A DNA stretch of 53,129 bases, taken from Alkalibacterium indicireducens. Lineage in GTDB: Bacteria; Bacillota; Bacilli; Lactobacillales; Carnobacteriaceae_A. Shown in pieces: positions 24,001 to 32,687 of this stretch (position 1 is the first letter of the stretch; each line of letters starts with the position of its first letter). The position numbers and the translations under genes were made by a program. The notes beneath the pieces are model-generated. The model had not been told where the DNA came from, ran no database searches, and worked only from the letters and a program-made list of their open reading frames with translations. The stretch is taken from positions 1 to 53,129 of the forward strand of contig NZ_BAAADA010000088.1 in assembly GCF_039522005.1 (NCBI RefSeq), given 5' to 3'.

Positions 24001-25626
24001 TTACATCATGCCGCCCATTCCGCTTGGACCCATTCCACCAGCAGGTCCATCATTTTCAGATGGGATTTCTGCTACAGCAGCTTCAGTCGTTAGTAATAGC
24101 GCTGAAACAGATGCTGCATTTTGTAACGCTGAACGGGTTACTTTAGTTGGGTCGATGATACCCGCTTGTACCATGTTGACCATTTCGCCTGTTGCTGCAT
24201 TGAATCCAATGCCAGGCTCAACGTGTTTCAGACGTTCAACAATAACACTTCCGTCCAGACCAGCATTTGAAGCGATCTGACGAACAGGTTCTTCCAGTGC
24301 ACGAAGGACGATTTTCACACCAGTTGCTTCGTCACCTTCAAGATCGATCGTTTCCAGTTTATCCAGAATGTTGATATAAGCTGTTCCACCACCGGCGATG
24401 ACACCTTCTTCAACTGCAGCACGTGCAGCATTCAATGCATCTTCGATACGCAGTTTACGTTCTTTAATTTCAGTTTCAGTCGCTGCTCCGACTTTAATGA
24501 CTGCAACGCCGCCTGCCATTTTAGCAATGCGTTCCTGCAGTTTTTCACGGTCGAATTCAGAGTTTGTTTCTTCAGCTTGAGCACGAAGCATCGCCACACG
24601 CTGTTCGATGTTCTCTTTTTCGCCAGCACCTTCAACAACAGTTGTGTGGTCTTTAGTTACAACAACTTTTCCTGCAGTACCCAGCTGATCGATCGTCACA
24701 TCTTTAAGGTCCAGCCCAAGATCACTTGTGATGACTGTTCCGTTTGTCAAAATAGCGATGTCTTCCAGCATACCTTTACGACGGTCACCGAATCCCGGCG
24801 CTTTAACAGCTACAACGTTAAGCGTTCCGCGAATCTTGTTCAATACAAGTGTAGGCAGTGCTTCTCCTTCGATATCGTCTGCAATGATCAGAAGTGGACG
24901 ATTCTGCTGCATGATATTTTCAAGAACAGGAAGGATTTCCTGTACTGAAGAAATCTTCTTGTCTGTAATCAGAATGTAAGGATTATCCAAGTTTGCTTCC
25001 ATTTTCTCGTTATCCGTTACCATGTACTGAGACAGGTAGCCGCGATCGAACTGCATTCCTTCAACAACATCCAGTTCAGTTTCAATTCCTTGAGATTCCT
25101 CTATTGTGATAACGCCGTCGCTTCCCACACGTTCCATCGCATCTGCAAGCAGCTTACCGATCTCTTCGTCGCCAGATGAGATTGCAGCAATTTGCGCGAT
25201 AGACTCTTTGTCTTCTACTTTAGTAGAGATGTCATGTAGAGCTTCGACTGCTTTTTTAGTTGCCAGTTCGATTCCGCGACGGATGCCTACAGGGTTAGCG
25301 CCTGCAGTCACGTTTTTCATTCCTTCATTGACGATTGCCTGGGTTAGAACAGTCGCAGTAGTTGTTCCGTCACCTGCGATATCGTTTGTTTTGCTTGCTA
25401 CTTCAGCAACAAGCTGAGCACCCATATTTTCGAATTTGTCATCCAGTTCAATTTCCTTTGCGATGGTCACCCCATCATTAGTGATTTGAGGTGCGCCGAA
25501 AGATTTGTCCAAGATAACATTTCTACCTTTTGGTCCCAATGTCACTTTAACTGTATCCGCTAGTTTATCTACGCCACGCAGCATTGCTGCACGTGCATTT
25601 TCAGAAAATTTGATTTCTTTAGCCAT
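24001..25626 (-). CDS. groEL: Chaperonin GroEL (60 kDa)
   Basis: ATP-driven folding chamber subunit, 541 aa, complete. MAKEIKFSENARAAMLRGVDKLADTVKVTLGPKGRNV with the ATP-binding GDGTTTATVL (near 86-95) and the flexible C-terminal GGM-rich tail (GGMGPSGMGGMM) are visible. AAGGAG precedes ATG 25626. It lies 52 bp downstream of groES, in one operon under a CIRCE element, and ends in a strong terminator. Confidence 0.98.
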   Translation of the reverse strand: MAKEIKFSENARAAMLRGVDKLADTVKVTLGPKGRNVILDKSFGAPQITNDGVTIAKEIELDDKFENMGAQLVAEVASKTNDIAGDGTTTATVLTQAIVNEGMKNVTAGANPVGIRRGIELATKKAVEALHDISTKVEDKESIAQIAAISSGDEEIGKLLADAMERVGSDGVITIEESQGIETELDVVEGMQFDRGYLSQYMVTDNEKMEANLDNPYILITDKKISSVQEILPVLENIMQQNRPLLIIADDIEGEALPTLVLNKIRGTLNVVAVKAPGFGDRRKGMLEDIAILTNGTVITSDLGLDLKDVTIDQLGTAGKVVVTKDHTTVVEGAGEKENIEQRVAMLRAQAEETNSEFDREKLQERIAKMAGGVAVIKVGAATETEIKERKLRIEDALNAARAAVEEGVIAGGGTAYINILDKLETIDLEGDEATGVKIVLRALEEPVRQIASNAGLDGSVIVERLKHVEPGIGFNAATGEMVNMVQAGIIDPTKVTRSALQNAASVSALLLTTEAAVAEIPSENDGPAGGMGPSGMGGMM

Positions 25627-25678
25627 GGTAATAATCGCTCCTTCAATATTATTTTTTTTAATGAATCAGTGGTTCAAA

Positions 25679-25963
25679 TTAGTCAACGATTGCAATAATG
25701 TCTGTATCTTTAACTACTAGATAATCGGTTCCTTCATACTTGATTTCAGAACCGGCATACTTTTCAAAGATAACCTGATCGCCGACAGAAACTGATACGT
25801 CAGCTCGGCTTCCGTTATCAAGAAGTTTTCCGTCTCCAACAGCTACAACCACTGCTGACTGCGGCTTCTCTTTTGCTGAATCAGGTAAAACTAATCCGCT
25901 TGCAGTTTTCTCTTCTTCTTTCTTCACTTCAAGAAGTACACGATTTCCTAAAGGTTTTAACAT
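25679..25963 (-). CDS. groES: Co-chaperonin GroES (10 kDa)
   Basis: Heptameric lid of the GroEL chamber, 94 aa. MLKPLGNRVLLEVKKEEEKTASGLVLPDSAKEKP contains the mobile loop, and EIKYEGTDYLVVKDTDIIAIV is the C-terminal strand pair. ATG 25963 with TTTGGAGGG is chosen; the frame extends to 26092 but runs through the CIRCE operator and has no ribosome-binding site. It is first gene of the groESL operon. Confidence 0.97.
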   Translation of the reverse strand: MLKPLGNRVLLEVKKEEEKTASGLVLPDSAKEKPQSAVVVAVGDGKLLDNGSRADVSVSVGDQVIFEKYAGSEIKYEGTDYLVVKDTDIIAIVD

Positions 25964-26025
25964 GATGCAATCCCTCCAAAATAGTAGTTTTAATTTTTCA
26001 CTAAAGATATAGTGAGATGTGAGTG

Positions 26026-26052
26026 TTAGCACTCTCGACCTCCGAGTGCTAA
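26026..26052 (-). promoter_or_regulatory. CIRCE operator (HrcA site) of groESL
   Basis: TTAGCACTC-N9-GAGTGCTAA, an exact 9-9-9 match to the CIRCE consensus, between the promoter and groES. It indicates heat-shock control by HrcA. Confidence 0.97.
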
Positions 26053-26063
26053 CTACATTACCT

Positions 26064-26092
26064 AGTATATTCAAAACTGTGATTTCTTGCAA
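26064..26092 (-). promoter_or_regulatory. groESL promoter
   Basis: Minus strand -35 TTGCAA (26087-26092), 17 bp, -10 TATACT (26064-26069), directly upstream of CIRCE. Confidence 0.85.
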
Positions 26093-26196
26093 GTCCTAAC
26101 TTTAATTTTTTTTGAAAAATTTACCCGGTGGAAAACGGCTGGTTTTTGTGTTAAATTACTATATATTGTGGGAATACCAATTAAAGGATGAACAAC

Positions 26197-26859
26197 ATGT
26201 CAGTTAATGATATTAATAAAAAAGCGGCTATTAACATGATCAGCCTGTTTCTTGCCGTACAGCTTGTTTCTGCTGTGATCCCTCTTTTCTTACCAGAAGA
26301 TACAGGGATTGTCGGATTTCTCCTTCCATCCATGGTCCTGTTTTCATTAGGTGCCATCGGTATGATCGTGATCGAAAGAAGACAGCAGATGAAGTTTGAG
26401 TTTGAAGAACGATTCAGTAATAATACCGCCAGTATTCTTCTATGGGGACTGATAGGGATGTTTATTGCAATAGTCGTGCAGACTTTCGCAAGCATTATAG
26501 AAGTAAACTTTCTAGGCTCTTCTATGGAGTCAGAAAACACTCAGTTTATAATGGAAGTCGTCAGAAATTATCCGTTGTTTCTTCTCCTAGTTGGAATAGC
26601 AGGGCCAGTAATGGAAGAATTTGTTTTCAGAAAGGCAATGTTTGGTCTTCTGATTGATCGGATTGGCGGCATCGGAGCTGCAGTCATCAGTTCACTGCTC
26701 TTTGCATTCATTCACTTTGACGGTCTGCTCCTAGTGTACTCATCAATGGGACTGGTTTTTGCCTGGCTTTACTTCAAGACTAAAAACATATGGACACCAA
26801 TTCTGGCACATTGTCTAATGAATGTGGCAGCTGTGCTGATCAACTTGTACTTTTCTTAA
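26197..26859 (+). CDS. ydiL: CPBP-family intramembrane metalloprotease (YdiL-like)
   Basis: Membrane protein of about 220 aa with the CAAX-protease/bacteriocin-processing (CPBP) signature: EEFVFRKAMFG (Glu-Glu...Arg), FAFIHFDG (His) and HCLMNVAA (His...Asn) in successive membrane helices. Family members are linked to prenyl-protein-type cleavage or bacteriocin self-immunity; the target here is unknown. AAAGG abuts ATG 26188 but is well spaced for ATG 26197. It is divergent from groESL and followed by ydiK, as at the B. subtilis ydiK-ydiL-groES locus. Confidence 0.87.
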   Translation: MSVNDINKKAAINMISLFLAVQLVSAVIPLFLPEDTGIVGFLLPSMVLFSLGAIGMIVIERRQQMKFEFEERFSNNTASILLWGLIGMFIAIVVQTFASIIEVNFLGSSMESENTQFIMEVVRNYPLFLLLVGIAGPVMEEFVFRKAMFGLLIDRIGGIGAAVISSLLFAFIHFDGLLLVYSSMGLVFAWLYFKTKNIWTPILAHCLMNVAAVLINLYFS

Positions 26860-26887
26860 AAAACAAGTAGTTTAGAAAGGATTTATA

Positions 26888-27097
26888 ATGACAGAAAAAC
26901 AAATCATGTTTCAGATTGCCTTTAAGTATATATTCTTCCTGCTGTTCATGTTCTTTACGATCGATTCAGTCGCCAGCAGTGGATGGGGATTCTTCTCCTT
27001 CTTGTTTGCTCTCTTCGCTACAAAAGACTTTGTTCAGGGTACGAGGATGGCTGCAGCATATCTACGTATTAAAAAAAGCAAAAATAACAGCAAATAA
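26888..27097 (+). CDS. ydiK: YdiK-like small membrane protein
   Basis: 69 aa with two hydrophobic segments (about residues 11-27 and 33-45) and a basic end (IKKSKNNSK). TIDSVASSGWGFFSFLFALFATKDFVQGTRM resembles B. subtilis YdiK, and the position between ydiL and rex supports this. It lies 28 bp after ydiL with AGAAAGG upstream, so the two form an operon. Function unknown. Confidence 0.75.
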   Translation: MTEKQIMFQIAFKYIFFLLFMFFTIDSVASSGWGFFSFLFALFATKDFVQGTRMAAAYLRIKKSKNNSK

Positions 27098-27105
27098 AAA
27101 AGATC

Positions 27106-27153
27106 TTCAAAGCTTACGGACCAGATCAAGGTCTGCTTTGAAGATCTTTTTTT
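27106..27153. terminator. Bidirectional terminator between ydiK and rex
   Basis: AGATCTTCAAAGC / GCTTTGAAGATCT stem with A- and T-runs on either side. Confidence 0.88.
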
Positions 27154-27847
27154 AATCATTGTAAAATAGGTCATTTAAAGGATTGTCATCTTCTTCAGGT
27201 TCAGCATTCTGATCAAAGTCCTGATAGTAATTGATGAAGTATATCAGCGTTTGCAGTTCATTGGTCAGGTCAACGTTGTGTACTCTGACTTCTTTCGGTA
27301 CAGTCACACGTATTGGGGTGAAGTTCATAATACCTCTGACTCCACCTTTTACCAGCTTATCCGCCATCTCCTGGGCTATTTCAGAAGGTACTGTTAAAAT
27401 CGCTACATCGATCTGCTGCATTTCAAGCTGATCGACCATTTCATTGATGTCATAGATAGGCACGCCCTGGTGGATCGTTCCAATCAGGTCATCTTTTACA
27501 TCAAATCCGGCACTGATACGGATATTGTTGTTTCTGCGAAAATTGTAGTTTAATAAGGCTTGTCCAAGGTTACCCACACCAATCAATGCAACATTGGTCA
27601 AGCGGTCCTGGTTCAGTGTTTTACTGAAAAAATTCATTAAAGCTTCTACATCGTACCCGTAGCCTCTTTTACCTAAAGCACCGAAATACGAGAAATCGCG
27701 TCTGATCGTTGCACTATCCACTTTAACTGCTTCACTTAATTTAGCTGATGACACACGTTCTTTACCTGCCTCGTGTAGGAAACGCAAGTAGCGGTAGTAT
27801 AATGGCAGTCTGCGTGCAGTAGCTTTCGGGATTTTCTTATCAGCCAT
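27152..27847 (-). CDS. rex: Redox-sensing transcriptional repressor Rex
   Basis: NADH/NAD-ratio sensor that represses fermentation and respiration genes. The N-terminal winged helix has KIPKATARRLPLYYRYLRFL and SATIRRDFSYFGALGKRGYGY. The Rossmann domain starts at GVGNLGQALLNY (near residue 90) and binds NADH. 231 aa plus an acidic end. ATG 27847 is preferred over 27853, which abuts GAGGAG. A TTGTG-N4-CACAA palindrome lies 85 bp upstream. It is monocistronic. Confidence 0.95.
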   Translation of the reverse strand: MADKKIPKATARRLPLYYRYLRFLHEAGKERVSSAKLSEAVKVDSATIRRDFSYFGALGKRGYGYDVEALMNFFSKTLNQDRLTNVALIGVGNLGQALLNYNFRRNNNIRISAGFDVKDDLIGTIHQGVPIYDINEMVDQLEMQQIDVAILTVPSEIAQEMADKLVKGGVRGIMNFTPIRVTVPKEVRVHNVDLTNELQTLIYFINYYQDFDQNAEPEEDDNPLNDLFYND

Positions 27848-28212
27848 TGTCATTCTCCTCGTCTCAATTCATTTAATAAACAGCTTCTCTGGATCTTATC
27901 AAACTTTTCCAAAGGGATATCTTATCTTACCTTGTGTATTCACAAACTTACATGAGATACCATTTTATATTATACCACTAATCCCTGTAAAATAAAGCAT
28001 ATAGGGTTTAAATTTGTTAAAGATTTCAATAAAATTCATTATTAAATCGTTTATTATTGAACAAGTTTTGGAGATTGTAAAAAAAGGAACAAGCCTAAAA
28101 TCGTCCTATTTCTGAACCTTGCAGTTTTTTCAATTAGACTAGTCTATTCCTCCTCCTGTATGCTAAACTGTTAGATATTGACAGATGACTAGGTTAGAAA
28201 ATGAGGAATAAT
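27848..28212. other. Divergent rex / ydiF intergenic region
   Basis: AT-rich divergent promoter region. It holds the palindrome TTGTG-TATT-CACAA (27932-27945), which has Rex-box half-sites but 4 bp less spacing than the usual TTGTGA-N6-TCACAA site. A TGC-TAAACT extended -10 near 28162 may serve ydiF. Nothing else was seen. Confidence 0.4.
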
Positions 28213-30174
28213 ATGATACTTTTACACACGCAAAAAATAGCAAGACATTTCGGTTCTGAAACTCTTTTCGATAATGTAAGCATGGAAATAAAGGAAAATG
28301 CCCGAATTGGTCTGGTGGGCAGAAACGGTGCCGGTAAAACGACCCTTCTCAATATCCTTTCCGGAAGAGAAGAACCGGATGAAGGGTTTGTTCATAGGAA
28401 AAAAGACTGCACCATCGGCTACCTTGACCAGCACACCGGTCTGGAATCTGACCTGACTATCTGGGAAGAGATGGAAAAACTGACTGAACCCATCAAGCAG
28501 ATCGAAAGAGAGATGCATGCTATCGAGCAGCAGTTGAGTGATGAATCTCTCGACAAACAGTCAGACACCTATACAGATCTCCTGTCCAGGTATGATTTCC
28601 TGCAGCAGTCATTCAGGGAACATAACGGGTATGGCATCGAAAGCGAGATCCGTTCAGTACTTCACGGCTTTAGATATTATCCGGAAGATTACGATACCCC
28701 TATATCGAATTTATCAGGGGGGCAGAAAACCCGACTGGCGCTGGCCAAACTCCTTCTTGAGAAAAAGGATCTGCTTATTTTAGATGAGCCGACCAACCAT
28801 TTGGATATAGACACATTATCATGGCTGGAAAGTTACCTCCAGAATTATTCCAAGGCTCTTCTCATTGTTTCCCATGATCGGTATTTTCTGGATAAAGTCG
28901 TCAAAAATATATACGAAGTCAGCCGGGGCTCTGTAGAAAATTACCCGGGAAACTATTCAAATTATCTGAAACAGAAAGCTGAAAAAATCAAGCGTGAATG
29001 GAAAGTCTTCGAGAAGCAGCAGAAGAAAATGGCTAAACTGGAAGACTTTGTGAACCGCAACCTGGTCCGTGCCTCTACAACGAAAAGAGCCCAGGCCAGA
29101 AGGAAGCAGCTCGAAAAGATGGATCCACTGGACAAGCCTCAAGGTGATGAAAAAAGTGCGCATTTCCAGTTCATTCCCGAACGGACTTCTGGTCAGGTTG
29201 TGCTTCAGACGGCTGATCTGGCAATCGGATACGATTCGATTCCATTGTCCGAACATATCAATCTCGATATCCGCAAGGAAGATTCCATTGCAGTGGTAGG
29301 TCCTAACGGGGTAGGTAAAACTACTCTCCTGAAGACACTTTATAAACTGATTCCGTCGATCAGTGGAGAGATCAAGTATGGAACGAAAGTCGATATGGGG
29401 TATTACGATCAAGAACAGACGACTTTAAATGACAAGAAGTCTGTACTGGATGAGGTCTGGGATGACCATCCACTGCTGTCTGAGCAATCTGTGCGAACCT
29501 TGCTGGGCTCCTTTCTATTCAGTGGGGAAGACGTCGATAAATCCATTTTTTCTTTAAGCGGTGGCGAGAAAGCCAGAGTTGCTCTGGCAAAACTGGCTCT
29601 CGAAAAAAACAATACGCTCTTACTTGATGAGCCGACTAACCACTTGGACATTGATTCAAAGGAAGTACTTGAGAATGCTCTGATCGATTTTGAAGGCACA
29701 TTGCTGTTCGTCTCTCATGACCGTTACTTCATCAACAGGCTGGCTACAAAAGTCATTGAGCTGTCAGAAGATGGGGCTACACTTTATCTGGGGGATTATG
29801 ATTATTACCTACAGAAAAAGGCTGAACTTGAGGCAATTGAGTCCATCGATTCTTCAAGTGACCTTACTGACACGACTGGTTCTCACTCTTTAGATAGCAC
29901 CTCCGATCAGACCGCCAAACTGTCATTTGAAGCACAGAAAGAGCGTCAGAAAAAGGAGCGGAAACTCACTAGAGAAATTGAGCGAATCGAAAAGGAGCTC
30001 GAAGATTTGGAGGCTGCACTGCTGAATATTCAGCACGAACTCAGTCAGCCTGAAACTTTTTCTGACAGTTCCAAAACAGAACGGTTATCTAAGGAAAATG
30101 ATACCCTTTTCAGTAAGCAGGAAAATCTGCTGATTGAATGGGAAACACTGCATGATACATTGGAAAACTTGTAA
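28213..30174 (+). CDS. ydiF: ABC-F ATPase (YdiF-like)
   Basis: Soluble twin-ABC protein of about 653 aa. Two Walker A motifs (GRNGAGKTT near 36, GPNGVGKTT near 363), two LSGGQ/LSGGE signatures and two LLDEPTNHLD Walker B motifs are seen, with no membrane domain. Between them is the ABC-F linker (KAEKIKREWKVFEKQQKKMAKLEDFVNRN) that reaches the ribosomal P-site. A C-terminal coiled coil of Lys/Glu is present (about 575-645). It probably resolves stalled ribosomes; an antibiotic-resistance role is not indicated. ATG 28213 fits AGGA at 28203-28206. Position next to rex is as in B. subtilis. Confidence 0.92.
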   Translation: MILLHTQKIARHFGSETLFDNVSMEIKENARIGLVGRNGAGKTTLLNILSGREEPDEGFVHRKKDCTIGYLDQHTGLESDLTIWEEMEKLTEPIKQIEREMHAIEQQLSDESLDKQSDTYTDLLSRYDFLQQSFREHNGYGIESEIRSVLHGFRYYPEDYDTPISNLSGGQKTRLALAKLLLEKKDLLILDEPTNHLDIDTLSWLESYLQNYSKALLIVSHDRYFLDKVVKNIYEVSRGSVENYPGNYSNYLKQKAEKIKREWKVFEKQQKKMAKLEDFVNRNLVRASTTKRAQARRKQLEKMDPLDKPQGDEKSAHFQFIPERTSGQVVLQTADLAIGYDSIPLSEHINLDIRKEDSIAVVGPNGVGKTTLLKTLYKLIPSISGEIKYGTKVDMGYYDQEQTTLNDKKSVLDEVWDDHPLLSEQSVRTLLGSFLFSGEDVDKSIFSLSGGEKARVALAKLALEKNNTLLLDEPTNHLDIDSKEVLENALIDFEGTLLFVSHDRYFINRLATKVIELSEDGATLYLGDYDYYLQKKAELEAIESIDSSSDLTDTTGSHSLDSTSDQTAKLSFEAQKERQKKERKLTREIERIEKELEDLEAALLNIQHELSQPETFSDSSKTERLSKENDTLFSKQENLLIEWETLHDTLENL

Positions 30175-30228
30175 AACAAATAAAAAGACACCTTAACTAG
30201 TCTCAGCTGCAGAAAAGAGGATACGAAT

Positions 30229-30675
30229 ATGGATCAAATGGATTTGAAAATACTGCAGATTCTTCAGGAAAACGCCCGCGCATCTTTAAAAGAAATAGCT
30301 AGCGAGACCTATCTTTCCTCCCCTGCTATTTCTAATCGGATAGCTAAGCTGGAAAAAGAAGGATTTATCGATAAATACATGACTCGAGTCAATTTAAAAA
30401 AACTCGGCTATCATATACAGGCATTCATTCAGCTTGACTTAAGCCCGAACCAGAAGAAGGATTTCTACCCTTATATCGAACATGTGCCTAATGTACTGGA
30501 GTGCAACTGTGTAACTGGCGAGTTCTCGATGCTTATCAAAGTATCCTATCCAACAACTACAGAACTGGATGATTTCATCAACGACCTGCAGCAGTTCGGT
30601 AAGACCTATACACAGATCGTATTTTCTACTCCAGTTCCAACAAGAGGCCTGACCCTACACGATTTTGATGAATAA
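30229..30675 (+). CDS. Lrp/AsnC-family transcriptional regulator
   Basis: 148 aa. The N-terminal HTH is MDLKILQILQENARASLKEIASETYLSSPAISNRIAKLEKEGFI (residues 3-48), and a RAM ligand-binding domain follows (about 65-140) with CNCVTGEFSMLIKVS. Members respond to amino acids and form octamers on DNA; the ligand and targets are not visible. AGAGGA precedes ATG 30229. It lies 54 bp after ydiF, possibly in the same transcript, and is an addition relative to the B. subtilis order. Confidence 0.9.
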   Translation: MDQMDLKILQILQENARASLKEIASETYLSSPAISNRIAKLEKEGFIDKYMTRVNLKKLGYHIQAFIQLDLSPNQKKDFYPYIEHVPNVLECNCVTGEFSMLIKVSYPTTTELDDFINDLQQFGKTYTQIVFSTPVPTRGLTLHDFDE

Positions 30676-30727
30676 GACATAAGAAAAAAAGAGTGAAGCT
30701 AGAGCTGTTTACGCCACATATTACACA

Positions 30728-30776
30728 AGCAATGAGAGACTATCTGTTTAAGTTGGGGTCTCATTGCTTTTTTCTG
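30728..30776 (+). terminator. Terminator of the Lrp-type gene
   Basis: AGCAATGAGA ... TCTCATTGCT stem followed by T6. Confidence 0.8.
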
Positions 30777-30810
30777 TCCCTACGAGTACTAACTGTGCTG
30801 GAGTCCGAAA

Positions 30811-31014
30811 TTTACTAAGCAAACTAGAGTAGTCTGGTGATATTTTTAATTTATGACAACGGATTGCTAGTCTATTGGTCAATGCGACCACTCAAGTGCT
30901 GCTGACTCAACGAGTGGGCGATTGTCGGGCATTTAATGCCCATTCAAACTCTACATCTCAGCCAGTGGACAATAGTTGGTTATGCATCTACTAAAGTAGA
31001 TCATATCCATTCAG
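30811..31014. repeat. Degenerate tandem array C, 51-bp period, about four units
   Basis: Units start at about 30811, 30862, 30913 and 30964. The clearest match is AGTGGGCGATTGTCGGGCAT at 30913 with AGTGGACAATAGTTGGTTAT at 30964, exactly 51 bp apart. GACTCAACG/GACAACG ends recur at the same spacing. No ORF is seen. It fills the lrp-tsaD intergenic region. Confidence 0.5.
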
Positions 31015-31093
31015 ATATCCTTCTCTAAGTAGCAAAATTTATTTGCTTAATTAAAAACTCCCTATGCAGCCCTTAAAAATAGAATAAATAAGT

Positions 31094-31129
31094 AAAAAAC
31101 CGTCGAGTCAGAACAGCTGACTCAACGGT
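31094..31129 (-). terminator. Terminator of tsaD
   Basis: CCGTCGAGTCA / TGACTCAACGG (31100-31110 / 31118-31128) with a T6 run on the minus strand. Confidence 0.85.
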
Positions 31130-31177
31130 GCAAAATTCATTTTGATTAAATTGCTTCTCGGTACCAATCAGATATCG

Positions 31178-32188
31178 TTACACTGACAAGCCCGGCTGTC
31201 CATTTAACGTAAAATCCGAATATTCCTCTTTTTCCAGCTGAACGAACGCTGCGGCGCCGATCATCGCCGCATTGTCTCCACATAAATTCAGAGGTGGGAT
31301 AAGCAGCTCGACACCTGGCAGTTCCTTTCGTACAGCTTCTTCCAGTGATGTGCGCAGACCTTTATTGGCCGCAACACCTCCGGCCAGAATAAGCTGTTTT
31401 ACCTTTTTATCCTTCGCCGCTCGTATTGTCTTATCGACTAGAACCTCTACTACTGCCGACTGAAAACTTGCAGCCAGATCATTCGCGTCCATTTCTTCTC
31501 CCTTTTGTCGGGCATTATGGACGGTATTAATAAATGAGCTTTTCAGCCCGCTGAAACTGAAATCGTAATTGTCTTCCTGAATCATCGCTCGGGGAAAGTC
31601 ATAGGTATCTTCTCCCAGATGGGCCATTTCATCTATATGCTTGCCTCCAGGATATGGCACACCTATCACCCGCCCAATTTTATCGTAGGCTTCTCCTGCG
31701 GCATCATCACGTGTTTCTCCAACAATTTCAAATGAGTCCGGTCCAGACATATAAATCAACTCAGTATGCCCCCCGCTCACAACCAGGGACAACAGAGGGA
31801 AAGTCAGGCTGGATACCAGCTGGTTTGCAAAAATATGTCCTTTAATATGGTTGACTGCAATCAGTGGAAGGTTATGAGCAAACGCGATCGCTTTTGCTGC
31901 ATTGACACCAATCAGCAGCGCACCGACCAGTCCCGGGCCTTCTGTTACAGCTACTGCATCAAGATCCGCATAAGACACGCCGGCCTCTTTCATTGCTTCT
32001 TCTATAATCAACGTAATCTGCTCCACGTGGTGGCGGCTGGCAATTTCCGGGACGACCCCTCCGAAGCGCTGATGGCTTTTAATTTGTGAGGCGACGATGT
32101 TTGACAGGATCGTGTCTCCATTCTTAATCACTGCTGCACTCGTTTCGTCACAACTTGTTTCAATAGCTAATATCAGCTTATTCGTCAT
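31178..32188 (-). CDS. tsaD: tRNA N6-adenosine threonylcarbamoyltransferase TsaD
   Basis: Catalytic subunit of the t6A37 tRNA-modification machinery, transferring threonylcarbamoyl to ANN-decoding tRNAs with TsaB, TsaC and TsaE. 336 aa. The ASKHA ATPase start LAIETSCDETSAAV, SRHHVEQI, the metal-binding His114/His118 in NHIKGHIF, and SGGHTEL and AGGVAANKGLR are visible. ATG 32188 with AGAAGGA is chosen. It overlaps the preceding GNAT gene by 11 bp and ends the tsaB-GNAT-GNAT-tsaD operon. Confidence 0.96.
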   Translation of the reverse strand: MTNKLILAIETSCDETSAAVIKNGDTILSNIVASQIKSHQRFGGVVPEIASRHHVEQITLIIEEAMKEAGVSYADLDAVAVTEGPGLVGALLIGVNAAKAIAFAHNLPLIAVNHIKGHIFANQLVSSLTFPLLSLVVSGGHTELIYMSGPDSFEIVGETRDDAAGEAYDKIGRVIGVPYPGGKHIDEMAHLGEDTYDFPRAMIQEDNYDFSFSGLKSSFINTVHNARQKGEEMDANDLAASFQSAVVEVLVDKTIRAAKDKKVKQLILAGGVAANKGLRTSLEEAVRKELPGVELLIPPLNLCGDNAAMIGAAAFVQLEKEEYSDFTLNGQPGLSV

Positions 32189-32663
32189 CTTTTTCCTTCT
32201 TTCTAATATCACATATCATAATTATTGCATCTTCTTCAGGTTCATTATAGTATCCTTTTCTCCTGGAGATTTCCTTGAACTGATGGGCGACATAAAAATT
32301 CCGGGCTGTAAAATTAGATTCTCTGACTTCGAGAAAAAGAATCTTAACCCCATTTGCGCGGCAGTGTGTTTTATAGGCTTCAATCAATTGAGATGCTACT
32401 CTCTGATTCTGAAAGGCTGGTTCTACTGCAATAGAGTAAACTTCAGCTTCATCAAGAATAATCTTCCCACCGACATAACCCACTGGCTGTTCCTCAATTT
32501 CCGCTATGAAAAATGTCAGGTCAGATCGGGTTACAGTTTGTTCATACTCTTCTTCTGTCCAAGGTGACCCATGGGCAAATGCCTCTTCTGCTAGTCTATA
32601 GAAGTCATGCCCCAATTCTTCATCTGGCTGATAAAGACGGACCCTGACCTTTCTGTTTTTCAT
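32178..32663 (-). CDS. GNAT N-acetyltransferase, RimI-like (second copy)
   Basis: 161-aa GNAT fold with acetyl-CoA motif A around YSIAVEPAFQNQRVASQLIEAYKTH (residues 75-100) and the later FTARNFYVAHQFKEI block. It lies between a rimI-type gene and tsaD, overlapping tsaD by 11 bp. It resembles ribosomal-protein-alanine acetyltransferases but is more diverged than its neighbour, with QNQRVA replacing the usual QGxGIG loop. The substrate is unknown. Confidence 0.82.
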   Translation of the reverse strand: MKNRKVRVRLYQPDEELGHDFYRLAEEAFAHGSPWTEEEYEQTVTRSDLTFFIAEIEEQPVGYVGGKIILDEAEVYSIAVEPAFQNQRVASQLIEAYKTHCRANGVKILFLEVRESNFTARNFYVAHQFKEISRRKGYYNEPEEDAIIMICDIRKKEKDDE

Positions 32664-32687
32664 AAGCGGTGCCTCTTTCTATTTCTG

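Noticed and set aside
27932..27945. Rex operator upstream of rex
   Set aside because: TTGTG and CACAA half-sites are only 4 bp apart, 4 bp less than a normal Rex box, so autoregulation is not claimed.
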